Under the pieces are notes generated by a model. The model did not search any database and had not been told where the DNA came from. It saw only the letters and a list, made by a program, of their open reading frames with translations. A stretch of 64,000 nt of DNA from Cyanophora paradoxa (lineage: Eukaryota; Glaucocystophyceae; Cyanophorales; Cyanophoraceae), in the NCBI GenBank assembly GCA_004431415.1, contig QPMI01000494.1, positions 434,001-498,000 of the forward strand, given 5' to 3'. The translations under genes were made by a program, and so were the position numbers. Each line of letters begins with the position of its first letter. Position 1 is the first letter of the stretch. This document shows, piece by piece, positions 8,094 through 18,658 of the stretch.

Positions 8094-11000
8094 TCAGACA
8101 CGATTTTTGTAATGCCCAATAGCCCAGGTGTTGATTTTATCATTATCTAGAAAACGCTTCGTATCTAGCGGATGCAACGCTTGACGAGAGGTATTTTGCA
8201 GATATATTTCATGTCGTTTCGAACGGAAACCGAGAATTCCTTTGATATCATACGATTGTTTTTCTCCTTTTTTTGGGCAGACACACCGGAGGAATACATC
8301 CCTTGTGAGTCTGTTGTAATATGTTTTTTGAATACCTTTGCACACCTGCTTATCTGTGGAATCTTCACGCGAATAATAGTAAGATTTCGGCCGGTTAGCG
8401 ATCCACTCTGTCATTTGTAGACCATGAAGCTCATCCTTGAATAATCCCGGAGTTTTCCCCATCGATCGTAGAGCTCGAACCTCATCGGCTGTCATGCCAT
8501 CAAAGAATCGATGTGTCTCTGGGTAGTCGCTAACATCCAGCTCATGCTTGATTGAGCGTAAATCAGCATAGATATCTTTGGTGCGAACCTCGATGATGAG
8601 ACTGTCAGTATCAGTTCCAAGTAGCTTAAGCCGATGACCCCAAAGCGGTTTGAGCACCTGATAGTAGAAGCGATACATGTGCAGCTTGGACAATTCGAGA
8701 ATGACAAATCCACAGTAAATTGGTTTATTTAAATTATACTCACTTTTTCGCTTGGAAACGAATACAAGGTTCTCTTCGTACATCACCACCTGCTTCAACC
8801 GATTTGGTTCGCTGTTTATCTTTGCCAAACGATCACCAGATGTAACAAGCTCGGAGAAACAGTGTTTTCTCACGTTCTCCATCGTCTTTCCGAATACACT
8901 GTTATTCATTAACTTGAAGAGATCCTGTTTGTATTTGTGATCAGCACGCTTGCGTTCACTTGTATTAAGATCGATGAAATCGTTCAGCCACGCACTTTGT
9001 TCGTACGATAAAACACGGTGGATGTTGGTTACAATCATTCCCAGTGTAGTATAAAGCTTAAGCAAACGCCCATCAACAACATAATTCTTCTTTGGCAACA
9101 GGTTTGGAACCAATTTTGGGGTTCTTTCGACTGAAGTAAGCTTTTCGTTGTTAATCATATCCTGCTGTTGTTTCGATAGATGATCTATGGACACGCACAT
9201 TCGTTCAGGAGCTAGTGGATAATCTGAGAAATCATCGTGGAGATGGTCAGGCATGTACATATCAACTTCTAGAGCATAGCCACGAGGACCATCAGCGTCA
9301 AGGTTTTCAACGAACTGCATAGCATCAACATCTTGATCGAGTTTTTCCCAGCGGAAACCTCCAGTGGGGAGTTTTTGTTTCATAGCAACGCCATACAGAT
9401 TATTCGCATCAAGGTACATCAGCCACGATTCTTTGCCTGTTTTTTCGTAGTTTTGCACACATTCAATCTGGGTTGCTGATTCATCAGCATGCGTATATTT
9501 TCCAAATTTCTTTAAAATTGTCGCTGCTTTTGCTGCTTTCTTTTTATTCTTTGCAATCACTCTTGAACTCATGTCTTTTACGTGTTTCAGGAACTCGTTA
9601 TCAGCTTTAGCGTATCTCTTTGATATCATGCTGATGCCACCCCTAATTCCTGATTCTATGAATCTATACATATCTTGTTGTCCCTCGTGAAAAAGCTCAA
9701 GCTTAATTCCTGTGCGTTTAAGAGCAGCTTGCCAAGCGAATCCTGGTGATGATATGAAATAGCTTGGATCTAATCCATACGTTTCCATGCATGTATCACG
9801 ATAGTTTTCAAATACATCGGCAAGTAACGAAATGTCAGTATTCATATATTCCATAGTATAGTCTGATATCGTTCTACATGCAAGCTTTCTCCAAACGATC
9901 TGAGCATGTGCGTACTCGTCTTTTGAGCATTTCTTTTGTTTTAGTTCGTTCTTAAAGTATCGACGTACAGGTAGTTCTGTTTCTTGAAAACGTTGCCAGC
10001 TTGATATATAGCTATATGGATATATCCCTTGCTTGTCATCAACTCGAATCTAGTATCATCCGGATACATTGTGCGCGTGATCTTCTTCTTCTCCGCTGGG
10101 ACCGCTTTCGCTAGATCATCCAAACTAGCATTCAAATGTTGCATCGAATCACGAAGTACATAAATTCCATACTTAAACTGTGATATCTTCTCGCTATTCT
10201 GAAAGGTTTGATCAAATTTGATCGAAAGGAGACTCTGCGGGCGGAGCCGGCGTTCGAGCCCCTTCTTAACCTTCTTTTTCTGCTCTGGGGTCATCTCACG
10301 TCCACCGTACTTGCTTTGAAACTCACTTTCGACATGTGCTTGAAACTCAGCCCAAGCTGCTGAACGGCGGTTTTTGCCAGATGCTATTGCTCTCACGAAC
10401 AGGTGAAAGTCAAATCCACGACCATTATGAAAGAATATAGGAACAGCAGCAGATTTTGCACGGCGGCGATTGCAAGCACGACAGGCTGCTCCAATGTATT
10501 TACTTGTATCATGACAGTGATCACGGTGCTTGTCTTTGATATCTTTGAACGTGTTTTTGCACATATAACAGTCTGTCGTTGTTTGAAAACACTGTTCCTC
10601 TTCCGGATTCATCTGGATTGGTACACTTGCTTTGAGAAGTTCTCTAAATTGTGGTTCCATTTCGTCAAGCCATTTTACGAACTTATCAGCACAGTCTTCA
10701 TTCTCGGAACCCATACATTTAAATGAAAACTGTTCGCCTTTCGAAGATACAACCAGACAGCCGACTGAAGCAATCACATGCAAACCTTTTTTTTCGGTCT
10801 TTCCACTAATGCAGGGAATCGGCATTGTAATAGTCTCTGAATCAGCATATCCGACCAGACGTTGGCGGATTGTGTACTCATAGTTAATAAACTTCTGGAT
10901 GTGAGCTCCTTTTTTGGGCAGAACATCTCGTGCGTGTTCATCGCGTTCGAGACAGCGGTCATATTTAAGATGATTTTCAAATGCTTGATCTGAGCTAAAA

Positions 11001-12220
11001 CCGACCTGGCAGGCTAAGCAATAGTGCTTTGCATTTGATTCGTTCTTTCGGAACAGTCGTGAGACGCTCTTAATCCAGAGGTAATGCCCAACATCGTTTC
11101 CCTCCCCAGCCGGCACATACAGTATTGGGATTGCGTCTCTCGCAGCACTGATATGGATTGGTATGATATCCTGCTTATCTAGAGCAGTTGTATAAACGCA
11201 GAGTTTGACGTTATTTGCTTGCTCGAATTTGGTGAACATCCTCGAGTCAAGCGGTGTCGGATATGTAAGCATTGAGCAGTCCAGCGATGTCTCGTGCTGG
11301 CGGTAGTTCCCTGCATGCCGAGAATCAACACCTTCGCCCAATGGATTGCGAGCAGAAAGGACTGCGTATTTAAAGCACTCGTTGTTCGGTGCATTTATAT
11401 TGATAAGCGCGTGCTTGTCTGAGAGCCATTTTGGCAGTACAAAGCCTCGGCCACGGCCACCAATCCTTCGGAAATAGCGCACAGTTTTAAAGACCAGATA
11501 CACCCACGTGTCAAATACTGAGGAATCCCTGCTTTTCTCTTCCGAGATCATGTCTAATTCTTCGAGCTGTGAACGCAAGGCCGCCTCAATGCTTGTCCCT
11601 GGTTCGATGCGATCGAAACGACGATGTTCAATAACGATAGCGATCGTAGAATCTGTCTCTGGCTTTCTGTAGACACCCAATCCAGAGATTTGTAGTGCAA
11701 TGCCCATTCTTGACGTCTCTGCAAGATTTACCTGGGCGCTTACGAATGATATAGCATTCTGTTTGAAAAGTTCGTTGTTTTCAAATCTGGCTTGCATTGA
11801 TGTTACACGTCCTGATCCGCGTGGTAGCTGATATTTCCACTCTGCATATCGCCCGTCAAGCGCTGTAGTCGTAGTCCCGTCGTTGATTTGAACATCATCT
11901 CCGACGTCAACCTCAGGCAGCTCGGCAAAGCCACGGACGATCTCTGCCTGCCCCTCTGCGATCGCTAGCTCTAGTCGACGACCTGACACAGGACGCGTTG
12001 GTCTAGGAAGTCGAGATAGTTCGTTCAATAGTGAAGCGTATTTTTCCAACGTTGTATATCTTGTTCTCGATCCTTGCGCTGTAATTCTTAGCAATTTATT
12101 TTTGAAGGCACCATGTATGACACGTAGATTGTACAATGAAGTCGTGAGCGCTTCGATCTGGTCTTTAATACGGGCTGACCGGAAGCGCCGAGTCGCTGCA
12201 TTATTCTGGGTAACGTCCAT
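8094..12220 (-). pseudogene. PolB: Protein-primed-type family B DNA polymerase, frameshifted
   Basis: Two frames, 9941-12220 and 8094 to about 10026, together encode one Polinton-type PolB of roughly 1370 residues. The first has the N-terminal NECFKYAVLSARNP motif, a C2H2-like finger, exonuclease motif I (VGYADSET, near residue 460), a zinc-ribbon insert (CYMCK...CRACNRRR) and exonuclease motif II (HNGRGFDFHLF). The second has exonuclease motif III (YMNTDISLLADVFE), polymerase motif A (LDANNLYG), motif B (MNNSVFGKTMENVR) and motif C (GTDTDS). Conserved IYPYSY and QETELP residues just downstream of about 10026 occur in the second frame, so a single-base change near the GGG at 10026-10028 separates the two. 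All catalytic motifs survive, so this is a recent break or an assembly error. Confidence 0.88.
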
Positions 12221-12323
12221 TGGAAGTATATATCACAATTTTTTTGATTATTTTAAACGCAACTTTACATAGCAATATTGGATAGAGATCTCTTTAAGAC
12301 AAAATAAGATAAACCACCTGAAC
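12221..12323. other. Short AT-rich spacer between polymerase start and right repeat
   Basis: About 100 bases between the polymerase start codon and the right terminal repeat. The sequence is AT-rich and presumably contains the polymerase promoter; no specific box is identifiable. Confidence 0.3.
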
Positions 12324-12750
12324 CTAAACTTGGACTACGTCATCGGTGGGAATAATTAGCGTCTAGCTAGAACCTGAACTCGAGTATGTAATTAGATTCC
12401 GATGATATAGTAATTACGTGTAGCATAACCCTTGAAACCTCTTTGTTTTTTAGATTCGAAATACACACAATTAACGTCTAGATGATGTTGAAGATTATTC
12501 CGAGACCGGCGCTTTGGGGGTCCGCCTCAAATCATTGCTATATCTTTTGCAAGATCGATCGGTCTAGACGTTGGATATTACCTAGCGGTTGCTTGATGGT
12601 TGGTTTGGAGAGGTTGTGGTGGTAGACGTAACGAAGGATTGGAAGAGTGTGTTGGTTGGAAGGCGTTGGAGTGTGTGGGTTGGGGTGGTTTGGAGGAGTG
12701 AGGGTGGTGAAGAGGTGCGGGCCACAGAATCAGGTCCTCTCTCATTTTTT
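12324..12750 (-). repeat. Right terminal inverted repeat of Polinton
   Basis: This is the inverted counterpart of 2078-2535, ending in CTCTCATTTTTT at 12750. It lacks about 31 bases present in the left copy and differs by scattered substitutions. Confidence 0.93.
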
Positions 12751-12756
12751 CCCGGC
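12751..12756. repeat. Target site duplication, right copy (CCCGGC)
   Basis: Identical to 2072-2077 and directly adjoining the right repeat. It codes Pro-Gly in the reading frame of the downstream exon. Confidence 0.9.
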
Positions 12757-13458
12757 GATGTGGTTGATGTGTATATTACCGACAACAATAAGAGATTCAA
12801 AAAGAAGGCACCCACGGTCAGCGTCTTCGTCGCAACGAGCGGGCCTTTTGCCGGGCAGACTGTTCTCCAGTTCGGTGAGTCGCTGCATTCTTCGAAATGG
12901 CCTGAATACTGCCTGTCGACGTCGCTATTTTAACATCGATCCGTCGCGGCTATGGCCAGTCCCGCCTCCTTTCAGCGCCGGCAGCACCGGGCGCCGCAGT
13001 GCGCTGCAGAACACCGACGAAAACGTGCGTGTTCTACATTTTATGCGGATGCGCCATGCGATGTTGACATCTATATCGATGGCTTGCAAATGTACAGTAC
13101 AACATTCGCATTGAGCAAAACGGTGAAGCGCCACTCCTCATCAAGAATGTCAGTCGAACCGGCTTCGAATTCATTTGATTATGAAAATCCTTTTCTTCGA
13201 GTTGCCAATCGCGATCCGATGATCGTTTCCTGCGCAGGCCTTCCGCTGGACTCCCACTTCGAATGCGGCATCTTCGGTGCCGTACTGGCCGAACACGAGC
13301 TCTGCCATTGTGCGCACGCGATTTTATATAAGGCGCGAACAATTCGTATCTTTGACATGATCGATCCGGCGCAGGGGCTCGCGGCTGCCGGCTTCCCGCA
13401 GCTCCTCCGCGTCGCGGCGGCCGCATGCGCTGCAGCTGCGCTTGTCATGATGCTCTGA
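12751..13458 (+). pseudogene. Host secreted protein gene, 3' part (interrupted)
   Basis: Exons 12751-12874, 12960-13024, 13098-13148, 13238-13309 and 13375-13458 join in consistent phase with GT-AG introns and end at TGA 13458. The first reads PGDVVDVYITDNNKRF in the frame left open at 2077, which identifies it as the remainder of the exon split by the Polinton. The segment is Ser/Asn/Pro-rich and extracellular in character. The last exon encodes an Ala-rich hydrophobic C-terminus (LLRVAAAACAAAALVMML) that looks like a membrane anchor or GPI-attachment signal. No catalytic domain recognised. The exon model is inference; the frame continuity is seen. Confidence 0.6.
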
Positions 13459-13821
13459 ATGTCATAAGGGCGCCCCCGATGCAGCTGCAGCGGCAGTCCC
13501 TGAATTCAAAGGGCCCCTTCAGAATAAACTTTCGCACTTTCGCATTTCTTTTGCATGTACCTTGTACTTTTGATCACTTCGATCTTCGATCTTCAATCAA
13601 CTGTAGCTTGTAATTGTACGTTTAAGGATCGAATATGTACGAATCTGTTCGATTCAATCACCGAGAAGGAAGGGGGGGAGGGGGAGGGGGGCGAGTGCGG
13701 GGGATTTGAAATTAAGTACATGCGTTTAGATCAATTGCAATGCTCATGATCAGTATATTTTGAATAGAAGGATCCGGACATGCACATGGTTCGGCGAGTC
13801 GTATCGTTAGCTGAACTGCAA
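13459..13821. other. Intergenic, no gene seen
   Basis: Contains a G-rich run (about 13669-13700) and otherwise unremarkable sequence between the tail of the plus-strand gene and minus-strand exons. No RNA gene or repeat family recognised. Confidence 0.4.
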
Positions 13822-14527
13822 TCACACTAGAAGGCTCTTTAATTTGTACAATCGATATCCTGGTGCGCACAAACAAAAAGCCAGTCTTCGTATCGATACT
13901 GGATCGGGGTCCTTGGGCACACCATTTTCATAAAATGTGATCTGCCTCACAGGCATCGGCATTACGTATGCTGGACATGGGACGGAGACGGGGTCGGAGT
14001 CAGAGGGGGCGGCGTCGGCCCAGGAGCCGGCGGGGGAGGTCCCCGCGGCGCTGCTGACGGTCGCGCTGCACGCGACCTGCGCCTCCGCCGCGAGGCCCGT
14101 CACGGTGAACTCCGCCATATGCATCATGATCAGCAGCCGCGGCACCACGTCGCTCAATTACGGCGCCGGCAGCGCCCCCGCGCACTGGTACACCAGCGCG
14201 CGCCGCCCCCGTCGGGCTCGCGATCGTTGCTCCGTACAGGTACGGCGTCGCCGAGAGCCGCAGGGGCGCCCGCCCCGCGAACACTGGCCCCGCCACCGTG
14301 CTGCACTGCACGCTCGCGTTCGCCGGCGCCTCGTCGCCGCTGAACGTGTTGAACGCCATGACCAGCAGGTCCACGACCCGCGGCACCGCGAGCACGATCA
14401 AGGCCGACGGCGCCACGGGGCCCCGCGCCGCCGCGGCCAGCGCCGTCTGCCGCTGCGCGGCGGGCGAGGCGCCGCAGGAGGCTGGCTCGTGGCAGCGGCT
14501 AGGAGACGGGACGCTCGTGCGCGGCAC
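13822..14527 (-). CDS. Unidentified host exons (secreted-type composition)
   Basis: Two minus-strand frames are strongly coding-like. About 14180-14460 encodes an Ala/Val-rich stretch with FNTFSGDEAPANAS and LRLSATPYLYGA. About 13822-14157 encodes MHMAEFTVTGLAAEAQ and VRQITFYENGVPKDPDP before a stop at 13822. They are probably joined by a short intron near 14160-14200, but the exact splice is unclear. Cysteines and small residues suggest an extracytoplasmic protein. Whether this belongs to the larger minus-strand gene upstream (14.7-17.6 kb) is unresolved. Confidence 0.35.
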
Positions 14528-14689
14528 CGGCTGCGATGGCCTTGCCCCTGCACAGCGGAAAAGGGGTCATTGAACCGGAGGAGATAGTCTTCAAATTCAT
14601 TATCGATATCTAATTATAATGCCATGATGCGCACCACTGGACCCCTTTTAGAATTCCATTATTCGTATTCACATCGACCCATGGGGCCA

Positions 14690-17561
14690 GTGCTGCGCAA
14701 ATGAATGGATGAGAGCCCACGAATAATCTGTTCTATGTACAAGAGGCGGACCGTGATGTGCCTGTCTTTGAGGATCTTGCAGACGACCTGCATCTCGGCC
14801 GTCTGCACCCGCCGGTATACGTACCTGCGCCCGCGGCGCGCCGCCGGTACCTGCGGCCGATCGCGAGGCGCGGGGAGAGTAGCGGGCGGGCGCGGGCGGG
14901 GCCCGGCGGGCGCACGAGACCATGACGTCGAAGAAAGTGATGGGCTTTGGCGTGTTGGCGTCGGGCTCCACGACCGACGTCCCCTCCGGCTGCCCGCCCC
15001 GCCCCGTCAGGCCGGGCCCGATCGCGAGCCCCGCCGCCTGTGGCCGCGCCGGCGGCGCACCCGAATGATGGCTGAAAGGCTCTGCAGCGCCTTCGTGTAC
15101 TCCACCCCTGCACCGCCGCCTCGCCGCGGGCCGAGGGCCGGCGCCGGGCCGGAACGGGCGGGCCGGGCCGAGCGGCACCCTTCATGGCGGGGATGCGGAT
15201 CTCGGGGTGCCGGCCGAGCATCTCCAGCGCGGCGGCAGCGCGCGCGGCGTCGGCCCCGCGGCCGCGGCCGCGGCGCGGGCGGCGTCGCGCGGCGCGGCGG
15301 GGCCGACGCAGATCTAGAGCGACACGATCCGCTTCCCGAGCCACGCCGCGTGCTGCAGCTCCGAGATCCGTCGCGCACGCCCTGCGGAGGCCGCAGTCGG
15401 CCGCCGTGGCGGAGGCGGGCGCTGGCGGCGAGGTTCTGGGCACCGCGAGCGGAATTCGAACCAATCTGCGGGCGGGAGTCAGGTTTCGCTCAGGACCGGG
15501 TCTGCCAGGCCGGGCCGGGGCCGGGGGCGGCCCGGGGTCGGCGAGCACGACGAAGCACCCGGCGCCTTCGACGGCCGCCGATCGCGACACGTGCTTCCGG
15601 CTGCCCCGCGCGGCTCGGGCGGCGCGGGCGGGCGAGTGGCGCGGGCGGGCGGGCGGGCGGGCGGGCGGGGCGCACTGGGCGAGGTTCTCGATCTCGCCGC
15701 CCGCCGCCGCCATGCCGTCGTCGTTCCAGCTCTGCCGCGCCGCTCAGCCGGCGCCGGCGCCGGAAGGGGCGGGCGGGGCGGGCGGGGCGGGCCTTGAGGC
15801 CGTACTGCTCGAGGCCGGCGGCGAGGGCGGAGGCCTCCGTGAGGCGCGCCCCCGCGCGAAGCTCACGAACCTGCGCGCCGCGAGGTCGGTCGGGGCGGCG
15901 GGGCAGGGCGGGGTGGGGATCCGGACAGGAGAGCGGCAGGGCGGGAGGAGGAGGGGGGGGGTAGGGGAAGGGTAGTGGAGAGGTCGACGTCGAGGCACGG
16001 AGGGGGTAGGGGGCAGAAGAGGGGGGGGAGGGCCGGGGGAGGCGCCCGGGGCCGGGAGGAGGCGCGGCGCCCAAACCCAGGGGGGGGGCGGGGAGAAGGG
16101 CGCGGCGCGGAGGAGGGAGGGGGGGGCCGGGCAGAAGGGCGGGGGGGGGGGAGAGGGGAGGGGTAGAAGGGGAGTAAAAAAAGCGGGGCGACGAGCAGGG
16201 CCGGGCCGGGGGTAGAGGAAGAAGGGGTACGCTAAGAGGTAGACCGAAGGGAGCGGTTGGGGAGAGGTCGGTGTCGGAGGCGGAAAAAAAGGGGGGGAGG
16301 GGAGGGAGCAGAAGGGCGGGGGGGGGGGGGGGAGGTCCGGGGAAGGCGGCCGGAGCTTGGGCCGGGGTGAATGGGAAGTGGGGCGGGGTGGGGGGAGAAG
16401 AAAGGAGTACGAAAGAAGGGGTGTAGAGGAAGAAGAATGGGCAGAGAGGGAGAGGGGAGAAGTGGCAAGGGAGCGTTTGGAAGGCGGAAGGGCGCGAGAG
16501 AGGGGGAGGGGGGGGGGGTAGGAGGAGGGGGGCGCGGGGGCGGGAGGGGTAGAGGGAGGGGGAAAGAGAGGGAGAGGGGCAGGGCCTTGAACGAAGCGGG
16601 AAGGGGGTACTGGGGAGGGGCTTCAAGAGGTAGGGAGAGGGGGGGGGATACAGAGGTAGGGATGCGGTTGGGGTAGCGGAGATAAAAGAGGCAGGGCGGG
16701 AAGAGGGGCGAGAAAATGGGGGTAGGGGCTAAAAAGAAGGGGGAGGGCGTAGAGGAAAGAGGGGAGGTGGAGAAGAAGGGGCGTGGGGAGAGAGAGGGGG
16801 TAGAGGGTCGGCCGGAAGGGATGCGGGATGCAAAGGGGAAAAGCGAGGGGGGGAAGGGGCGGTCCGGTCCGAGGGCGAGGGACGGCGGGGGGGGGGGGGG
16901 GGGGGGGGGCGGGGGGGGGAGAAGGATGGGGTGGGGAACAGGGGGCGGGACGGGACGGGAAAGTCGAGCGGAGGGGGGTACGCACGCGTCCTGGTACCCG
17001 ATGCGGGCCTCCGGCCGCGGGTCGGGCAGTGGCGCCGAGCTGTAGTCCCGCCGCCTGAACGGGCCCTTGAAGCCAGCCGTTGAGGTCTGCCCCCGATTAG
17101 CTCGGGGGGTTGTCGGCCGCCGGGCGGTCGAGGGCGCGCGAGAGTACCTGGAGGACGAGGGCCGCGGGCGGGTCGCTGATGCTTGAGCTGGGCCCTTGGC
17201 TCCCCGCCGGCAGCATACGAAAGCTCGGGCCGCCAGAGGCGGCCAGCGGCAGGTCTCCGGCCTGCGGGCGGCCCCGGCCCAGCTCAGCTCAGGTGAGCTG
17301 ATGCTTAAGGGGCGATTGGAGACGGACCTCCTCGTCCCATTTGCGGTGGACCATCTCGAGTGAGGCCGAGTACTTCTTGTAGGCAGCCGACTGCAGGTCC
17401 CCGCGGCCGCCCGCGGCCGCGCCCGCGGCCGCGCCCGCGCCGGCCGCCGTGCCTGCACGGGCGCGCGTGGGCGTGGGCGGGGCGCGGGACTGCACAGTGG
17501 CGCGCGGGAGCACTAGAGGGAGCCTCGGAGGGAGACGCGTGCGCGTACCTTCGCCGCTCAT
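14690..17561 (-). CDS. Multi-exon host gene, possible TIR-like domain
   Basis: The start ATG at 17559-17561 opens a 13-bp exon, followed in phase by exons 17328-17452 (LQSAAYKKYSASLEMVHRKW), 17148-17261 and 16998-17065. Further exons are recognisable near 15800-15870 (FVSFARG, then LTEASALAAGLEQYGLK one frame over), 15680-15730 (GGEIENLAQ), 15535-15590 (GAGCFVVLAD), 15310-15370 (ELQHAAWLGKRIVSL) and 14700-14830 (EMQVVCKILKDRHITVRLLY). The order FVSF, Gly-Leu-Lys, EIENL, CFVVL, EL..AA..GKRI resembles the strands and helices of a TIR domain; this is an inference. A G5 run near 15855 separates two frames and may be a sequencing slip. Introns are extremely C-rich on the coding strand (15.9-17.0 kb). 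Confidence 0.4.
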
Positions 17562-18658
17562 GCTAGAACGCTGCGTGTACTCCGCGCCGAGTCGCCCTAA
17601 GCCTCTCTGACGCGAACTTCGGAACGGGCGGACCGCCGTGCACGCGGGCCAGCCTGCAGCTGCAGCTGGCAGGCCGGTGGCCCAAGCAAGCTGTGACTAG
17701 GGGCGCCTCCGGGGCACGCGTACGCGCACAGCCGCCGACGGCGCCCGGCGCCCGGCCGCGCTGCGGCTGTGGCTGTCGACGTCGACGGTCGGGCCGTGGT
17801 CCAGTAAGGACCAGTATCCGTCCAGCTACGACAGCCTGCAGCTGCGAGTGCTCAAGCTTGGCGCTGCGCCGCTGCGCCGCTGCACGGTCTGAACCCGGTG
17901 ACCGCGCGCAGTACTAGTAATAAAAAGAACCGATCGATCGAGAGGATCCCGGAGACGCGGGCGTGGGCGGCAGCCGGCAGCTCGGAGCTCAGCGGCTCGA
18001 GGGCCAGCCACCGCGGCCGGTGCGATCGTACTCGCCGAGGCGATGCCGACTCGTAGTCAGCTGCGCATGCGCGGCCTACGCTGCACTGCGAGGCTGCGTG
18101 GCCTGCGCCCCGCCGCCCCGCAGCCCTCCGGCCTAACTAACAGACAGACGCCTCGAAGACTCGAGGCGTACGCCGCGGTACGCGTGCTCCTCGAAGCGGG
18201 GGGCGTACGGCAAAGCCTTCGTTCGCAGGGATGAATTGAATTCGAAAGGGAGCCGCATCTCGCTGGGGTACAAGGTCGAGGTGACGCGTTAGCCACTTCG
18301 AGGTCCAGGAGACAACCCGGACAAGCCGCACTTAGAGTCTTCAACTGCGCGAGCTCGAGGAGCGATCGGCGCAGCGTCGTCCCCCCGAGCTCGAGACGAT
18401 CGGTTCTTGCAAGTGCTGCTCGGGCCCGGGACGCGCATGCGCAGCTGAGATTCGATCGCTTCTCGCCGAGTCAGCCTGCAGCTCTGCAGCTTTCAGTGCA
18501 CCCGTAGAGTCCGGCAAGCTTTTAGCGTCCGATCCAACAGCGCGCGGGGCTGTTGTGCAGCTGTTGATCGCAGATGGGGGAAGGGTGAGCGTGAGCGCAT
18601 TGCATACGCGCCGGCGTCTCTCTGATCGCTTGCCTTGCGGCCGATCGTAGGACTGCAG
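17562..18658. other. Intergenic / possible 5' exon of antiporter gene
   Basis: A divergent gene start lies on the left (minus, 17561) and antiporter exons begin at 18659. A frame at 18043-18234 starting MPTRSQLRMRGLRCTARLRG is basic and Ser/Arg/Ala-rich like a transit peptide and could be the missing first exon, but no splice connection can be proven. Nothing else recognised. Confidence 0.25.

Larger units (their letters stand above)
2078..12750. mobile_element. Complete Polinton/Maverick-type element, 10673 bp
   Basis: The element is bounded by long terminal inverted repeats ending in AAAAAATGAGAGAGG and by the 6-bp duplication CCCGGC. Inside are the Polinton hallmark genes: RVE integrase, B-family DNA polymerase of the protein-primed type, double-jelly-roll major capsid protein, penton-like minor capsid protein and FtsK/HerA-type packaging ATPase. 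Base composition is clearly lower in GC than the host flanks, and no introns are evident. At 10.7 kb it is shorter than typical 15-20 kb Polintons, and no cysteine maturation protease was recognised. The polymerase has a frameshift and the two repeats have diverged, so this copy is probably no longer autonomous. Confidence 0.95.

Noticed and set aside
2078-12750. Virophage instead of Polinton
   Set aside because: Long terminal repeats, 6-bp duplication, PolB of Polinton type and absence of a primase-helicase favour a Polinton.
15900-17000. Long Pro/Ser-rich and Gly/Arg-rich proteins on either strand
   Set aside because: They arise from homopolymer C/G intron sequence; the real exons are short and in other frames.
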